A DNA stretch of 64,000 nt from Heliocybe sulcata (lineage: Eukaryota > Basidiomycota > Agaricomycetes > Gloeophyllales > Gloeophyllaceae). Shown here piece by piece: positions 44,389-60,313 of the stretch. A model generated the notes under the pieces. That model did not search any database and was not told the origin of the DNA. It saw nothing but the letters and a program-made list of their open reading frames with translations. The DNA lies in the NCBI GenBank assembly GCA_004369045.1, contig ML213503.1, positions 2,416,924 through 2,480,923 on the forward strand. Direction: 5' to 3'. The position numbers were made by a program, and so were the translations under genes. Each line of letters starts with the position of its first letter. Position 1 is the first letter of the stretch.

Positions 44389-45455
44389 ATGCGTCAGAAG
44401 AGAGCCAAGACTTATCGCAAGCTTATGTCCTTGTACTGCCTGCACTTCGGATTCCGCCAGCCCTACCAAGTCTTGGGTGAGTCCTCTTGTCCAGCCTAGC
44501 GCCATTCAAGTCCTGAAACTCTCAACTCCAGTTGACTCTGAAATGTGCAAAGAGGCCATATCCTCCCACCTCGACCTCGGACAGCAACTCGGTGTCGTAC
44601 TACAAGGCACCGTCAAGCCCAGTGAGTTTCATGCGCCATCCCCGACGCCGGCCCACTTATGAGCTTTAAGTCTGTTAGTGATCACACAATGCTGCATTCA
44701 CGAACTCTATCTACAAGGACGGTCCCAACAGCCCGCCGTCGACCTCGCGAAAACTTTCGAAAGACGGAAGTGCAATCATCGGGAGGCCATTCCGGGGGAC
44801 GAGTGCCTAGTGAGCGTCGTCGGTATGCACTGTACAGACCGTGCAAAATACCATCTCTAAGGTGTCTAATCCATGCAGGTGATGCCAACAAGCATCGTTA
44901 CGTGATCGCGACACAATCCCAACCTTTGCGCTCGACGCTCCGCAAAATCCCTGGGGTTCCGCTGGTTCACATAAATCGCTCCGTCGTAATCCTGGAACCG
45001 CCTAGCAATGCAACGCTAGACAAGAAGGAGACTGTGGGTTCAGTCACACGGAGGGCACGTTTCGTAAGCTAAATGATACTTTCGCTTTGTAGGAGGAAGA
45101 GCAAGCTCTCCACGTCCCCGACGCCGAGAAAGCCCAGCTTCCTTCGACTGATGCGCCGAACGAACCTCCAAGAAAGAAACGCAAGGGTCCCAAAGGACCC
45201 AACCCGCTGAGTGTAAAGAAGAAGAAGACCAAGTCGGATGTCGCTACGCCCTCAGCGAAGAAGGGAGATAAAGTTGTGAAGCCGAGAGTCCAATCAACGC
45301 AGAGCGATGGAGGCGTGACAGGGGCAAAGAGGAAGCGTGTGGATGTGGACACAAGCATGGATGGTCGTGAAGGGTCGGGGATGGATGGGGATACCAGTCA
45401 TAAGAGGAAGAGGCACAGGCAACATAAATCTACCGCCCGGGACGAACCGCACTAA
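44389..45455 (+). CDS. UTP23: Utp23, small-subunit processome PIN-domain protein
   Basis: The start MRQKRAKTYRKLMSLYCLHF GFRQPYQVL is the Utp23 signature. The degenerate PIN domain continues as VDSEMCKEAISSHLDLGQQL, VKPMITQCCIHELY and FERRKCNHREAIPGDECLVS, holding the Cys/His zinc-binding residues. KHRYVIATQSQPLRSTLRKI PGVPLVHINRSVVILEPPS follows. The C-terminal third is Lys-rich and ends KSTARDEPH. Length is about 280 residues. It is needed for release of snR30 and for early 18S pre-rRNA cleavage. A nucleolar location is expected from the basic tail. Confidence 0.92.
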
Positions 45456-45615
45456 TGCTGATGCTAATGCTATTGCTTTCTCACTAATTTCACTCGAGTA
45501 TATGATGCGACAGAAACCCTGTATTGATGCGTGATCTGATAGTACAATGATACAAAGCTAATAGTGATCGTAATGGAGGTCATGACAAACGCCGACGACA
45601 AAAAGAATCCGACAA

Positions 45616-47168
<1,553 letters not shown>

Positions 47169-47428
47169 TCAGCAGTGGCTGTGCACTTTCCCCGACACCG
47201 AACGAATTGGGGTGAATGACGTTGAACGTAGTAGAACGTCCTCGACTGCACGGCTTTTGTGGCACAAAAGACAAAATGCTACCTGGATACAAGCGACCTT
47301 GTTTTCATTTTGGAATACTACAGAACCAGTTATCATCATAGCGACTACAAGACAAAGCAAGAAAGCGACGTTATAGACACTCTGAAGCCGCATACACAGG
47401 ACTTACCCCGATCCGCCGACACGATCGC

Positions 47429-49136
<1,708 letters not shown>

Positions 49137-49290
49137 GATATAGTGGTTCTGACGAAGAGGTTCAAGTGTCCGGCGCGTCTGCCTTAGACGCGTCAACCAA
49201 TCAGAGTCCGGCGCTCTAAATTTCCTTCCTTACGGGGTCTGCCTTTGCCACTACTCAGACATTCTGGAGAACCACAGCTCAGCCTTGAAG

Positions 49291-50240
49291 ATGACCTCTG
49301 AATCGATAACTGCTAGCTGGGTCACTCCGTCAACGCGGCCAGAGCTGATCGAGAGCCTTGTCTCAGGCGTTGGTGCGCAGAGTGGTTCCAGTACAGCGCA
49401 GACCCTAACTCCTTTTCAGATCGCTACAACCCCTCTAACGTCAGCATCCTCGAGGACTACCTCTATCACCAAATCAGAAGCCAAGAATACGACTGCCTCG
49501 CAAACCTCGCCATTCTAAAACTGTACGTCTCCCCTCCCCGTTTCCTCCCTGTCCTCACCTCCTCCAGCTACCAATTCAACCCCGACCTGTACAACCCCGA
49601 CGTCGTCATCAACATCCTCATCAAATCCCTCACCTCCTCCCCCTTCCCCGACTTCAACCTCTGTATTTCTCTGCTCGACGACCGGCCCCAGACAGCCCAC
49701 CTCGACGAGCCCGACCCTCTCCCCCAACTCCTCCCCATCCTCACCAACCTTCACAGTCTCCTCCACCAATGCCGATTCCCAGCGTTCTGGGCGCTCTATC
49801 AGTCGGACGACCTTCAGTCGCTGAGGGATAACTACACTGTCGAGGTAGTGGGCTTCGAAGACTCGGTGAGGGAGGTCGCGGTTAGGGCAGTACAGTCTGC
49901 CTTCACTCGCATCACGAGCGCGAGAGTATCTAGTTATCTCAACCTTCCCGGTGAGTAAACTTATCCGCCTTGATGCGATTTCGGTAGTCACGAGATGGAC
50001 ATATTGCAGACGGCTCTGAGCTGGAGGACTATATCTCGAAGTTCGGCTGGACGCTCGACTCCGCGTCCAGCGTCATTTCGATACCACCGAACGTGGACAA
50101 CAAGATCGAGTCGACCGTTGTGCAGGAGAACATTAAGCTCCCCCGTACGTGACACCTCAATACACTATCATCGGAGTCAATACTGACATTCCCTCACAGA
50201 GCTCGCAAAAATCATCGAGCATACAGCCGTCACTGTGTAG
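49291..50240 (+). CDS. eIF3k, translation initiation factor 3 subunit K
   Basis: The start MTSESITASWVTPSTRPELI is at 49291. Joining gives GVDRYNPSNVSILEDYLYHQ and ANLAILKLYQFNPDLYNPDV, the typical HEAT-like N-terminal part. CRFPAFWALYQSDDLQSLRD and VRAVQSAFTRITSARVSSYL belong to the winged-helix half. The protein ends KLPQLAKIIEHTAVTV. Length is about 240 residues with four introns. It is a non-core eIF3 subunit. Its start is 154 bp from that of the WDR5-like gene on the other strand. Confidence 0.93.
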
Positions 50241-50431
50241 TCGTTCATCCACGTTCCATGTATTATTCCTTGTGCTCTATCCACTTGCGCATCCTACATG
50301 GGCCGTTGAGACGACGCGCGGGCTTCTGATGATCACGCTCTTCCGACTGAGGGCTCTACACTACTTTTGATTCCACGAATACCGGAAACAGGATATTACT
50401 CATATCAGCGACCGCGTCCTTGACTGCTCTC

Positions 50432-52787
50432 TCATTCCGTAGTAGACCAGAACGCAGCTCCAGTACCCCATACAGCCATCACGATACCGACACCCAACAA
50501 CAGCCCGTCCCACAACCCACACCTCCCCTGCAACGCAATCTTGGCAGAAACCGGGCCAATGACGCACAGCAAGAAAGCCGAGAACGAGCCCAGAAACGCC
50601 ATGACCGAGCTGAACTGCGGTACCAAGATCGACACAGTCACAGAGAGTAAGGTGAATAACACGCGTTCAAGCACGGTGAAGGCGCGTCGAAGGAACATGT
50701 GTCGGGTACTGTCTGACCGGGAGCTGCCTGAGCTCGGACTGGGTTTCAGGTCATGATCCTCAGGGGAGGTGGGAGGCAGGGTTGTCTCCAAGCCGAGTAT
50801 TATTTCAAGCGTGACGTTGAGCTGCTCCGAGAGTTAAGCTTTTGTTATGGAACAGGATCAAGCAGTACGCACGGGCCTGGTAGCGAGTGCAAACTTCGAC
50901 CTATAGCGCTCGTCAGATACTGAGAACAGACAGCCACCTAGAAGGAACGACTTACAAAGGATTGATGACGAGCATCCACAAGGCAATCTTATTCAAGAGC
51001 GGATTATATCCCTTCATAAGGAGCAGGTCTTGGCTGATCTGTATTCTCTTGTCAGCATTCAGGCACCGCCAGAAATACCAAGAAGGATACCTCGTCATGG
51101 ACGGAATCGCCGAACATCAGATACCCTGCTACGCCAATGACCGCATATATAAGTGTGGCTGCGGACTGATGTACAGAGATGAAATTGAGCTACTTAGGCA
51201 AGGGTAGTTGGGCGTAGCCACTTACGAATGCCCAGTCTATCATGGTATCGAATTGGCTGGGGTCTATCATGTCTCTTGCGAGAGATGGGATGACAGCATG
51301 GCCAGAGAACTGGATCGAATGAGTACCGCGATAAGCATCGACCAGGGTGCGGACGGACGTACTCCAGCCATAAACAACCCGAAGGCAATACCAAGCTCGC
51401 CGACACTGTGTATCCCGAGGTTTGTCTCAGCTGGCTCCCACAAACTGCCGGGACTGTGCTTTCTGGAAAATCCATCTATGAAGATGGCGACGACAAGGAA
51501 GAGAGTGGACACAATGCCCATGATAGAGGTGTATGACAATAAAGAGAGAGGTAGAAATACAGTTGGTACGAGTCTGCGCAAGGAGATGTCAGTTGATCAC
51601 TGGCGTATCGAGAATGAGACCGACGTACACAACAAGACCGAGTAGCTTATAGGTATCCGCTGAGTATGTTGGAAGGACGGAATGCAGGGAGTCGGCATAT
51701 AGAGTAACCAGGGCCACACTACACAGACATTAGTAGCGCTCACGCATTCGAGAAAGGAGGATCATACCTAACAGCAAACAGCTCTAGACAGAACATTGCA
51801 CTTGTCAGTGGCATAGACTTCGGGCCAAAGGCTTTGCGTCCTATGTCGGCATAGGAACGAAGACGAGGGTCATCCAAGATTATGTGTGCTAGTATTTTAG
51901 CTCTACGATATCATGGAAACTTCAGCAAACTGACAATCATAGGGACGAGACCACCTACGTATAACAAGTGATATAACCGTAAAATATGATGAGGAACGTG
52001 CCACCGATCCAGCCAGCATATGCGAAGGCCAACGGTTCCGAAAGCATCCCAATCCCGAGTAGGATGGCGATGGAGTTGAACAGCTGTGCGAAGGGTCGGG
52101 GTGTCGTAGACTGCACGATAGCTGAAACACACTCACTGTCTGCCCAAATGTACTTTTACCGCCGAAGTTGTGCTTGGTGCTTTTGAGGCTTGCAGTCGAA
52201 ACACGGTGAGTCAGCGCACCGCCGACTTGCTTTTGAGATTGCGGAGCAGTCAAACCGGAAGGCTGCACCATGGGAGCAGCATCACCGCCCACAGCAGATC
52301 GGGACGTCGGCTTGCGAAGCAGAGGTGTACGTTCGCCAAATGGCCTTGGCGTAGAGGCTGGCGCACCATCCCGTTCTGGGGGCGATACCACGACAGGCGG
52401 TAGAAGGGTGCCTCCAGCAACATTGCTATCGGAGATTGGTCTGGGTGTAGGGAGCTCGTCTTCGTCCCAGTCAAGGTTGCCCACAAGGCCATCTTGCATA
52501 CGAGAAGAACCATACGAAGAAGGGATCGGAATCCCTTGCCCTCTGATATCCTCCTCAACCGCGGCTTCTACGTCTTCAGAGGTTTCATCCAAGCCCTCGG
52601 CAGAAGTGGCCGCATTGGATGTCAGAAAGTACTGTGCGCGGCGATCTTAAGACATTCAAGAGTTAGAGGAAGTCCCAGCCAGTCTGCAGAAACAATGCTG
52701 ACACGACGCAACTGCATCTATGAAACTCGACGCGGTAGATCCCAATGACCCGGCGCGAAAGGAGGAATCAGTGGGCAGCGAAGTCAT
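50432..52787 (-). CDS. Vacuolar amino acid transporter, AVT1/SLC32-36-38 type
   Basis: The start MTSLPTDSSFRAGSLG is at 52787. About 190 cytosolic residues follow, including RRAQYFLTSNAA, acidic stretches, and RTPLLRKPTSRS (a dileucine-like motif). The membrane core begins NFGGKSTFGQTLFNSIAILL GIGMLSEPLAFAYAG, the family's broken first helix. Further helices are VALVTLYADSLHSVLP, LVPTVFLPLSLLSYTSIMGI, GFSGHAVIPSLARDM, WAFFISTSVYAVIGVAGYLM FG, and a last pair near RVLFTLLSVTVSILVPQFSS and LWDGLLLGVGIVMAVWG. About eleven helices and about ten introns are present; length is about 610 residues. Relatives move neutral amino acids across the vacuolar membrane with protons. Confidence 0.88.
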
Positions 52788-53398
52788 GGCAAGTCGTGAG
52801 GTCGTAAATTCGTGCTGGTTCAAACGAACCGATGGGTTCTAATGCGAGGAGCAGAGGGGCTCTCGGATAAGGAGGCCCGCTGCCTGCTTGGCCGCCATTT
52901 ATGACGTCCCTTTGTGAAGAGATATCAGAAATCTTCAGAATCTCCATATCTGCAGTTCGGCAGCACTGGACCAGACAATTCTATTGTAGAATGACGTTGA
53001 GGCATGTAAAGCAATTTGTAGAATGTACGCGAATGAGAAGAACGCCCTTCGACGAAGTTGTGAGATCCGCCCGCGGGCGGGCGGGCGGACCCCACAAAGG
53101 CATCGATTGAGAAGGTACCAAGTACCGCTGGCCATCGAATATTGAACTACGTACGTAGTACATGTTCATTATGCCCTGAGAGTATCAACGGATATGCAAC
53201 AAATCTATGGGTCTTGCGTGGGTAAGTGCGAGGTACATACTAATGCTGGATGGGGCGTTGATCACATATTGACACGATAGGCAGAAGAACAAGAGCATGC
53301 GTGAGCATATGGGAAGGGGGAAGGGGGGAGTGCAAGTCCACGCAGCGAAGACAACGGAGTACACGGCGGAGAAATCAAGAAATCGGGAAGAAGCCACA
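52788..53398. other. Intergenic region with GC-rich tract
   Basis: No gene is seen. A G/C-rich run, CGGGCGGGCGGGCGG, sits near 53078-53092, with four closely spaced G runs. Confidence 0.5.
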
Positions 53399-56300
53399 TC
53401 ACGAAGAGTTAGTGGCTCGACGATTCGTCCATGTCATGTACGGCTCGCGGGTAACGTCGGGACTAGGTTGCTTTGACCGCGAGCTACGTCGTCCCTCAGG
53501 AACCGGAGGCTTCGCATTCGCACTCAAGTCCTGGGAGAGGTGATTCAATTAACACGTCGCGAGACCATGGCATGAACGACTCACAGCCATCCGCTTCCGG
53601 ATCCCAGGGTTTATATGCGACCACCACTTGGTGAACACATTCTTGAGCGCGAGCTCACGAACACCCTTCGAATTCAGCCAAGCAACAAACTCATCAACCT
53701 GCAGAGGGACTAAGCATCGCTACACTCGGTCGAGCTGTAAGGATAACCCTACCTCTTCAATAGTGTCGTAGACCGCCCATTCCCCGATACCCAACATGCC
53801 CTCAGGTCCTTCCTCCTCTAACCTTCGCTCCCATAGTTCCCTGTGGTCGCGCCGGCCTAAGATCTCAGCGTCGAATTCACTAGGACCTTGAATGAAGATC
53901 CTCCCAGTGCCATACTGCACGGACCCTCCAGTCGCCACCAGCGACCCCGAACCCATGCCATCGAACCACCAGATCCGATTGTAAAATCTGTCCCTGCCAA
54001 GATGCTTCACCCTAATAGCACCTAAGAGTCGCCGGAAGTCCCGCTCGATGCCCTCCAGCCGACGTTCAAGCTTGTTGACCTCCTCATCCAGCCGCCGATG
54101 TTCCGCCAGGGCATGCTTTCTTTCCTCCTCCTTCTTTTTCGCCTTGAGTCTAGCTGATGCCATGGAAGGATATTTGTTTTTAGAGTCGCGCTTCCTACTG
54201 GTCGGTTTAGACTCCGACTCCGATCCAACATCTGACGGGGCATCAGATAGTTCGCTAGAGTCGTGCACGACAGCCTCGCCATCGACGCCAGTGGGGTTTG
54301 CCTCATCTTTTTCATTGGCCAATGCCGCAAGCTTATCCATTTCTTCCACGCTAAACAGGCCATCAGATGGGTGATGTGCGGAACAATGAAGATGCACTTA
54401 CTACGCCTTCTTTTGTCTGTTGACCTCGATCTTCTCCTTCCTGAGCGCCGTCAAATTTTCTTCGCAGCTTTCCATGTGTGCGTGGATGGCTTTACTGGAG
54501 ACCGCTAGGTTGCACATATAACCAAGTATAGCTATCCTGTCTTTCGGAGGAAGGGCATGGTACCGCTCTCTAGGTCTAGAAGGCTCTGAGAGGACGGTGG
54601 GCTCGACGGAAACAGGACGAGAGGCGGAGGTGGAAGGTGAAGGGTCATCTGCAGACTCGGGAGGTGCGAAGAGGAGCTGGGTGAATACAGCGCGGAGACG
54701 AGGGAACTTTTGGACATCAGCGTGCTGGAAGTATTCCATATCAGCAAGCGGTGGCACGCGGGATATGGCTTCGACATACGTCTTTCAGACACCCTACCAG
54801 TGCATCTTCCCAACCTTCCCGACCTTCTGCCGTTCTCAATGGTACTCTCTCCCAGTTATTACCCACGTCAGCCACGGCATCGACGAGCTTTGGCAATGGA
54901 ATACCATAGTCATCATGCTCCAAATCGTCAGGACGCTCTCCGTTGGCTATACTATCTTTCAGCTCCAATAGAGACATTATAGCCCCATGCCGGACGAATG
55001 GAACTGTACGGAGGTTGTAGATGAGCGTAGAGTGGATCTCTCCTAGCAAAGGACACGCTGGATCCATCGCGGAATGGCGGATAGCATGCTCAAACTCGTC
55101 CAGCGTGAAACTGGACAAGTGTAGCGGTTGACTGAATCATTATTAGTAAAGTACCGACGAACGTCTTCAACTAACACCTACCCATAGACGACCAGAAAAT
55201 TCCACGCCATCAAGAACATCTCGAAGGTGTGTCGGTCTTCCCCGAAAGGTAGAGCGCGTCGACTGGGTACAGGACGCTTGACCTTCATACCAGCCTTCTT
55301 CTCTTTGTCATTTAACCGCACGTCGAGGTCTTCCGTTGGGTAGCGTATGGGCTTCTTCTTGACTTTCTCCTCAGCCTTCTTGGCCTTTTCTTCCTCTTCT
55401 TTAGCTTTCCTTTCAGCCTGCTCCTTGGCCTCGCGCTCCGCCTGTTCAGCGACATCCAAGGAGGGTGCCACTAGAGAAGAGCATGAGTCAAATCAGATCC
55501 AGAGATAATCCAGCGAAAGCGCATACTGCCATAGTCCGGTTCAATGATAGGCTTCTTCATTTTCTTCGAGGGAGGGCCCTCCTTGTCCTCCCAAACCTTC
55601 TTTCTTTTTTCAATCTCCTTGTTCTTGATGTTCTCAACGCCTTGCCGAATCGCCTCCGGCATTTGCGAGCTGACGCCGTACCTCATAGCAATGGACGGCT
55701 TCACCGTCCAAGGAGACGCGACGGCCGGCGCACGGTCGACACACTCGCGCATGAACCGACGGAGTATGGACTTGGAGAAAGAAAGACGGTCTCGGCTGAA
55801 CCGTGCTATGAGCACACGGGAGCTCATGAACGATACGCTTATCTTACCTTAGACTCGAGGGCTGAACGTCTTTGATGACCCCGCTCATCTTACTCTTCAT
55901 GGCGTCCCGTGCAGCATGCTTGCTTTTCTCCGGTCTCTCTTCTTCGAGTATCTGCACTCTATAGACGTACCGCGCCGGATCGTCCTGAGCGATGCTGTCT
56001 TTCACAGCAATCTTCAGGTCGCTCGCCACCATATGGACAGCATCGTCATCCGAGATCGGTGAAAGCGATGACTCGGAAGGAGAAGTAGACGTGGAAGGTT
56101 GGTTCTCGTGGTGAGGTGGATACGCATTCGGAGGGAAGACTCTGACGATCCTGGCGGAATATCTGCAGACAATGTCAGAGACCTGAAGGACAACAGGACG
56201 TGTTGCCGGAACCTACTTCTCGCCTTGTAAGTCAACTAGGACCTCTTATGGATGTGGATGATCAGTAGAGGGGATGAATGGGGTAGAGTAGCTAACATAC

Positions 56301-56808
56301 TTTCATCCTTGAAATACCGGTCCTTGAACCGGTCGTACACTGCTTCCACGAGATGATCCAGCCGGCCCATAACCTCTGTAAAGGAGGGGTATAAGGCAGC
56401 AATTAGCCGCGTGTCATTACGAGGAGGGAGGGGACCACAAACGCCACTGAACCGCGCGAAGTACGGGACCCTTGAGAGGCTCGGGGAACCTTGCTTGCAT
56501 CGTCCGCGCCTCCTGGTGCTCGCTCTCGAGCGCTTGGAAGTAGTCGAGGCCGCTCTTGCCCGTAACCTCACATTGGAACTGCTTGACCTTATAGAAGGTC
56601 ATCCGAGAGGCGTACTCCCTACATAGCAGGAGATTGTCAATGGCCGGGTGTGGATGTCTCCAGCCGGCGCCACGTACTCATAGGTCTCGAAGATCTCGCC
56701 CGTCTGGCGGAGGTAGAAGACCTCTTTATTGGGGTCGGACTTGACGGCGTCGAGCAGGAAGGGCGCAGGTTCGGTGAGGAGGACGCGTTTGCGGCGGCAG
56801 AGGGGCAT
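53399..56808 (-). CDS. Itc1/Acf1-type ISWI subunit (WAC, DDT and WHIM motifs)
   Basis: The start MPLCRRKRVLLTEPAP begins a WAC domain (FYLRQTGEIFETYEEYASRM, VKQFQCEVTGKSGLDYFQAL). The mid-region includes VMGRLDHLVEAVYDRFKDRY and YSARIVRVFPPNAYPPHH. Lys/Glu-rich helices follow, then the DDT domain (GEDRHTFEMFLMAWNFLVVY GQPLHLSSFTLDEFEHA). Later come the WHIM-type motifs: PPKDRIAILGYMCNLAVSSK, and LGAIRVKHLGRDRFYNRIWW FDG with the GEWAVYDTIEEV block near the end. The C-terminus ends TNRRATNSS. Length is about 950 residues, about ten introns. Yeast Itc1 pairs with Isw2 to space and slide nucleosomes at repressed genes. Confidence 0.9.
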
Positions 56809-57698
56809 GGTGGGCTAGGAGGACGGGGGAGGAAAGGGCGGAGAAGGGCGGTCGGGAGGGGACGAGGGAGGGAAGGCCGCGGGTGGCTCAGGAGGGTACG
56901 GGTGCGTGAGGCGGTCCCTATGCATTTTTGCACTATGTCGCTCTTCCGACACTCAACGCCACCGCAACCCTAGCGTGTCCTCGGCCAGTTTCATTCTCAG
57001 CTCCGAGCTTTCCTCCTTCCATCGCCATCCGCTATATACACCTACAGCTCTAACGCCTCACCAGTTATTCTCAGCAAGCTTAACACGAGCCTGCAACTCA
57101 GGGTACCCACCCCGGCGCTCGGCTTCCCGGATCACGCCCTCTTACCTCTCAACCTCCCATGCACGTCTGAGATGGCTGGGCTCGAGCGAATATAACCAGT
57201 TCATCGCCGTTGGGGTGGGGCAACCAAGCCAATCTGCTGGTTGTCCTCAACAAACCGGCATCTTCAGCCTACAGAAGCACAGAAGGAGCAGCGAGACAAG
57301 ACACTACAGAGGTTATGATACGACATTTGCGATAACCTGACGATGCCGTCAATCGCATCACAATTCTCTTAATCTCCTGATAATAATCATAAGCAGTCAG
57401 AAGATCCCCAGAAGTAGGAAGGCCGTGCGATCAATACCCAGACCTCTCCGGAGCGGCGTCACTTCCAGCCCTTGTCCATCCCCGCAACCTTGTGAGATGC
57501 TGGTATCGAGCACGCACATCCCTTCCTCACGCGAGCCTCCCCGCCCTTCCCGAGTTACTGGCCCCTTCGCTAGACGCGCCAGCCACTGGTTTGTGGGCCA
57601 GTGTTGCGACGCGAAGTCGTCACGTGCTTGTGGCTCTTGAATGATTTCGTCCTCCTGGCCTCTTTCTACCCATATGCATGCGATTCGGCTGCAGTGCA
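56809..57698. other. Intergenic region, only weak ORFs
   Basis: A plus-strand frame of 144 residues (56906-57340) is Ser/Arg/His-rich, has no family match, and overlaps the presumed promoter of the Itc1 gene. I do not call it. A 100-residue minus-strand frame at 57397-57699 abuts the RPB8 stop and is likely 3' sequence. Confidence 0.4.
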
Positions 57699-58350
57699 TT
57701 ACTTGCGCATAAGCAGGTATACAGGATCACCGAGGACCATGCTCGTCATATGCCGGAAAGAACCATAGAGTGACATGAGCAGCCCGCCGAAAGACGCGTA
57801 CACGGTTCTAGTGATCGCGAACAGTTGTCAATACCATGGCAGCGAGCAAAAATATATGCGAAACGTACACCATCTCAGCGGTTCCACCATCGAATTTGTA
57901 TACCTAAGAGAAGCAGGATGAAGACAAGGCGGACATGCACGAGCCCGAAAGAACGCACCTTGCCATACATCACGTAGTCGTAATCTTCCTCTAATCCCCG
58001 CTTGCCCTTCCCGTCTGGTCTCCAGACGTCCTTGTCCTTCTCCTCGTCCTCCCCACCAGCGCCAGCGGGTGCTCCGCCCTTGACCAAAGACGAAGCCAGC
58101 GCTAGCGCGAAGCTCTGGTCCTTTTGCAGCGGAAACAACTCGACATTGTAGTCCAATGTCAAGTGCATATCGTAGTTCTTCGACCGCGCATATAGACGAG
58201 AAACTAAGACGCAGCATAACAGTTAGCAATTGCCATACACCCAGGAAGACACTGCAGTAACGCACCTCGGTCGAACTTCTTTCCCTCCTTGTCGATGTCC
58301 TCAATGGTGAAGATATCATCAAATACGATATTTGACGCGTTGGAGGCCAT
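57699..58350 (-). CDS. RPB8: RPB8, shared subunit of RNA polymerases I, II and III
   Basis: The start MASNASNIVFDDIFTIEDID is at 58350. Then come GKKFDRVSRLYARSKNYDMH with LTLDYNVELFPLQKDQSFAL, matching the RPB8 oligonucleotide-binding barrel. An acidic disordered loop (GAGGEDEEKDKDVW) follows, then EEDYDYVMYGKVYKFDGG and ASFGGLLMSLYGSFRHMTSM, ending GDPVYLLMRK. The DYDYVMYG and SFGGLLM motifs are diagnostic. Length is about 150 residues, the usual size. Four introns are present. An upstream in-frame ATG at 58407 would add 19 residues and is not favoured. Confidence 0.95.
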
Positions 58351-58876
58351 AGCGACGACCTTGTGACTGCGGACACAGTGCGGGCGGTGGACTGGGGATA
58401 TATCCAAGGTCGAAGCTTCGAAGGCTCAAACTTCCGTCCGCTGAAGCGCCGGTCGGGGATTCCCGAATGAGCGTCTATGGCATGGCCACATTAATTAAAG
58501 CCACACAACAGTACTAGTACTGCAGACCGATATGTCCCTCGCCATGTCGCACTAAGCAGAGACGCTGCACCGTCGATTTACCGTAGCGCCGATCTCCTTG
58601 CTTCCGCGATGTCCTTGAGGATTCATATATTCATAGCCTGGCAGTCATGCTGAGACCAACTCAGGGCAACAATCTTTATGCGCTTCTAGCAAGCATATCT
58701 TCGACGCTCTCGGTGTACGCTCGACGACAGCTCTTACAGACGACTTTAGAGGGCCGACATTCCCATATATTCTCACTGGCATTCAGACGAACTCGGACAA
58801 CTTTCACATTCAACGCCACGCCGATACAACTAGGCATCCATTATATCGTACATTCATATTATAGCACGCCTGCAAT
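58351..58876. other. Intergenic region
   Basis: A plus-strand open frame from 58647 runs opposite the Con-6 gene and looks like a shadow. No independent gene or RNA is seen. Confidence 0.45.
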
Positions 58877-59326
58877 CTACTGTCCCAGGTCCTCCAGGAC
58901 CTGCTCAGACCTCTGCTTCGACTCCTCAGAAGTGTTTGGGTTGGACAGGTTAGCCTGCACAAGACCGTCCCGATCAGCATCTGCCACTCCCGCCTCCGAC
59001 CTCGCTCATACTCTCACCTTGTGGCCACGGGCGACATTACCCTCGTTCCCGCCGCCGGAGCTCCTGCCAGTGCTGGTGTTCTCGACCTTACCACCCTGCT
59101 CGAGCTCGTCCAGGACCTGGCGAGAGTGGTCCTTAGCCTCCTCCGAGACGTTGGGGTTGTTAATGGCGGCCTCTGCGCAAATACAATCAGACGTCGTTCA
59201 GAAGGCCGGCGCGTCTTTGTGTCGTTACTTACTGTGTCCGCGAGCAACCTGCATGACCAGAAGTTGAGAAACAACCCTTCATTTGTAAAGATTTCGACTA
59301 CTCACGTTTCCGAGATCCTTAGACAT
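58877..59326 (-). CDS. Con-6 family conidiation-type protein, copy A
   Basis: The start MSKDLGNVARGHKAAINNPN carries the first Con-6 repeat (NVSEEAKDHSRQVLDELE). A Gly/Ser-rich linker and the second repeat follow (NVARGHKANLSNPNTSEESK QRSEQVLEDLGQ). It has three short introns and about 90 residues. Con-6 proteins are small, hydrophilic, and abundant in spores or stress; their molecular job is not known. A TATA box (complement 59414-59421) lies 88 bp before the start, suiting strong induced expression. Confidence 0.92.
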
Positions 59327-59804
59327 GATTAGTTATGCGATGAAGAAGAAAAGGTTCGAGTGTGGTGTTGGATGCGATTGAAACTGATGACTTTACAGTG
59401 TCTCCTTGGCCTCCTTATATATGTGCGACGGGCCCATGTCTTGCTGTGCGCTCTTGCGCATTCGGCGTCATGCACTTCGTCATGCTACGGGGAATGCTTA
59501 GCCCACCCCAAAGAACGAAGGGTCATAGATGCACTAGTTACCCTTTCAGAAGCTAACTTGGCGGGCAAGAAGCCACCGGTGCTGTAAATGTCCAATTCAT
59601 TCGGCCTTAGCGAACGCCATTGATGGGCACGGTGGCACGACTAACTTCTTTGTGACGTTGTAGACGACGTCGATGATGTATGCACTCAAAGTTCGCCGCC
59701 GGATACTAGACCAGATGGATTTACGTTATGATTACAATCTCGAAGGTGTACACGTATTATTTTACATGAATCTCACAAACAGGTTATGGAACTGATCAGC
59801 TGAT
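59327..59804. other. Intergenic region between the two Con-6 genes
   Basis: This is the promoter side of copy A and the 3' side of copy B. No gene is seen. Confidence 0.5.
59414..59421 (-). promoter_or_regulatory. TATA box of Con-6 copy A
   Basis: The minus strand reads CATATATAAGGA, 88 bp upstream of the start codon. Confidence 0.55.
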
Positions 59805-60224
59805 CTATTCGCTAGCGCCCATGTCGTCGAGCACCTCCTTGGAGTGCTGCTTAGACTCCTCGGACGTGTTTGGGTTCTTCAAGTTGGCCTACATGCGAAT
59901 GTCAGACTCTACTCGACTGTCCATAGCGCAGCAAAAGACCTTGTGGCCACCAATGACGTTGCCCTGGTTCTTGGATGCATCACGGCCACCGACCTCGCCG
60001 GAGCTCTCCATCTCGTCGAGGGCCTGGCGGGAACGGTCCTTGGACTCCTCCGACGTGTTGGGGTTGTTGATGTTGGCCTCTACATACAAAGAACCTGTCA
60101 AAATGCCAGGGGACAGAAGGCACGACGCGACTAACTGTGACCACCAGCGACCTAGACGCGGTGTTGAGCACTGCAAAGTGCGGGGCAAAGAGGTGGTGCG
60201 ACTCACGTTTCCAGAGTTGGCCAT
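59805..60224 (-). CDS. Con-6 family conidiation-type protein, copy B
   Basis: The start MANSGNVAGGHKANINNPNT is assembled across two introns, followed by SEESKDRSRQALDEMESSGE. A linker leads to NVIGGHKANLKNPNTSEESK QHSKEVLDDMGASE. Same exon plan and length (about 90 residues) as copy A, with which it forms a tandem pair. The intron positions match, so duplication was at the DNA level. A TATA box at complement 60314-60321 lies 90 bp before the start. Confidence 0.92.
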
Positions 60225-60313
60225 TGCTATGAGACGAGTACGAAAGTGTTAAACAGCTGGAGGTGGGTCGAGAGGAGGAACGTTGGTGTAGAATTCGACG
60301 GGGTCAAGGTGGG

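Noticed and set aside
56906-57340. 144-codon plus-strand frame between Itc1 and RPB8 genes
   Set aside because: Ser/Arg/His-rich without homology I recognise, and it overlaps the Itc1 promoter; not enough to call a gene.
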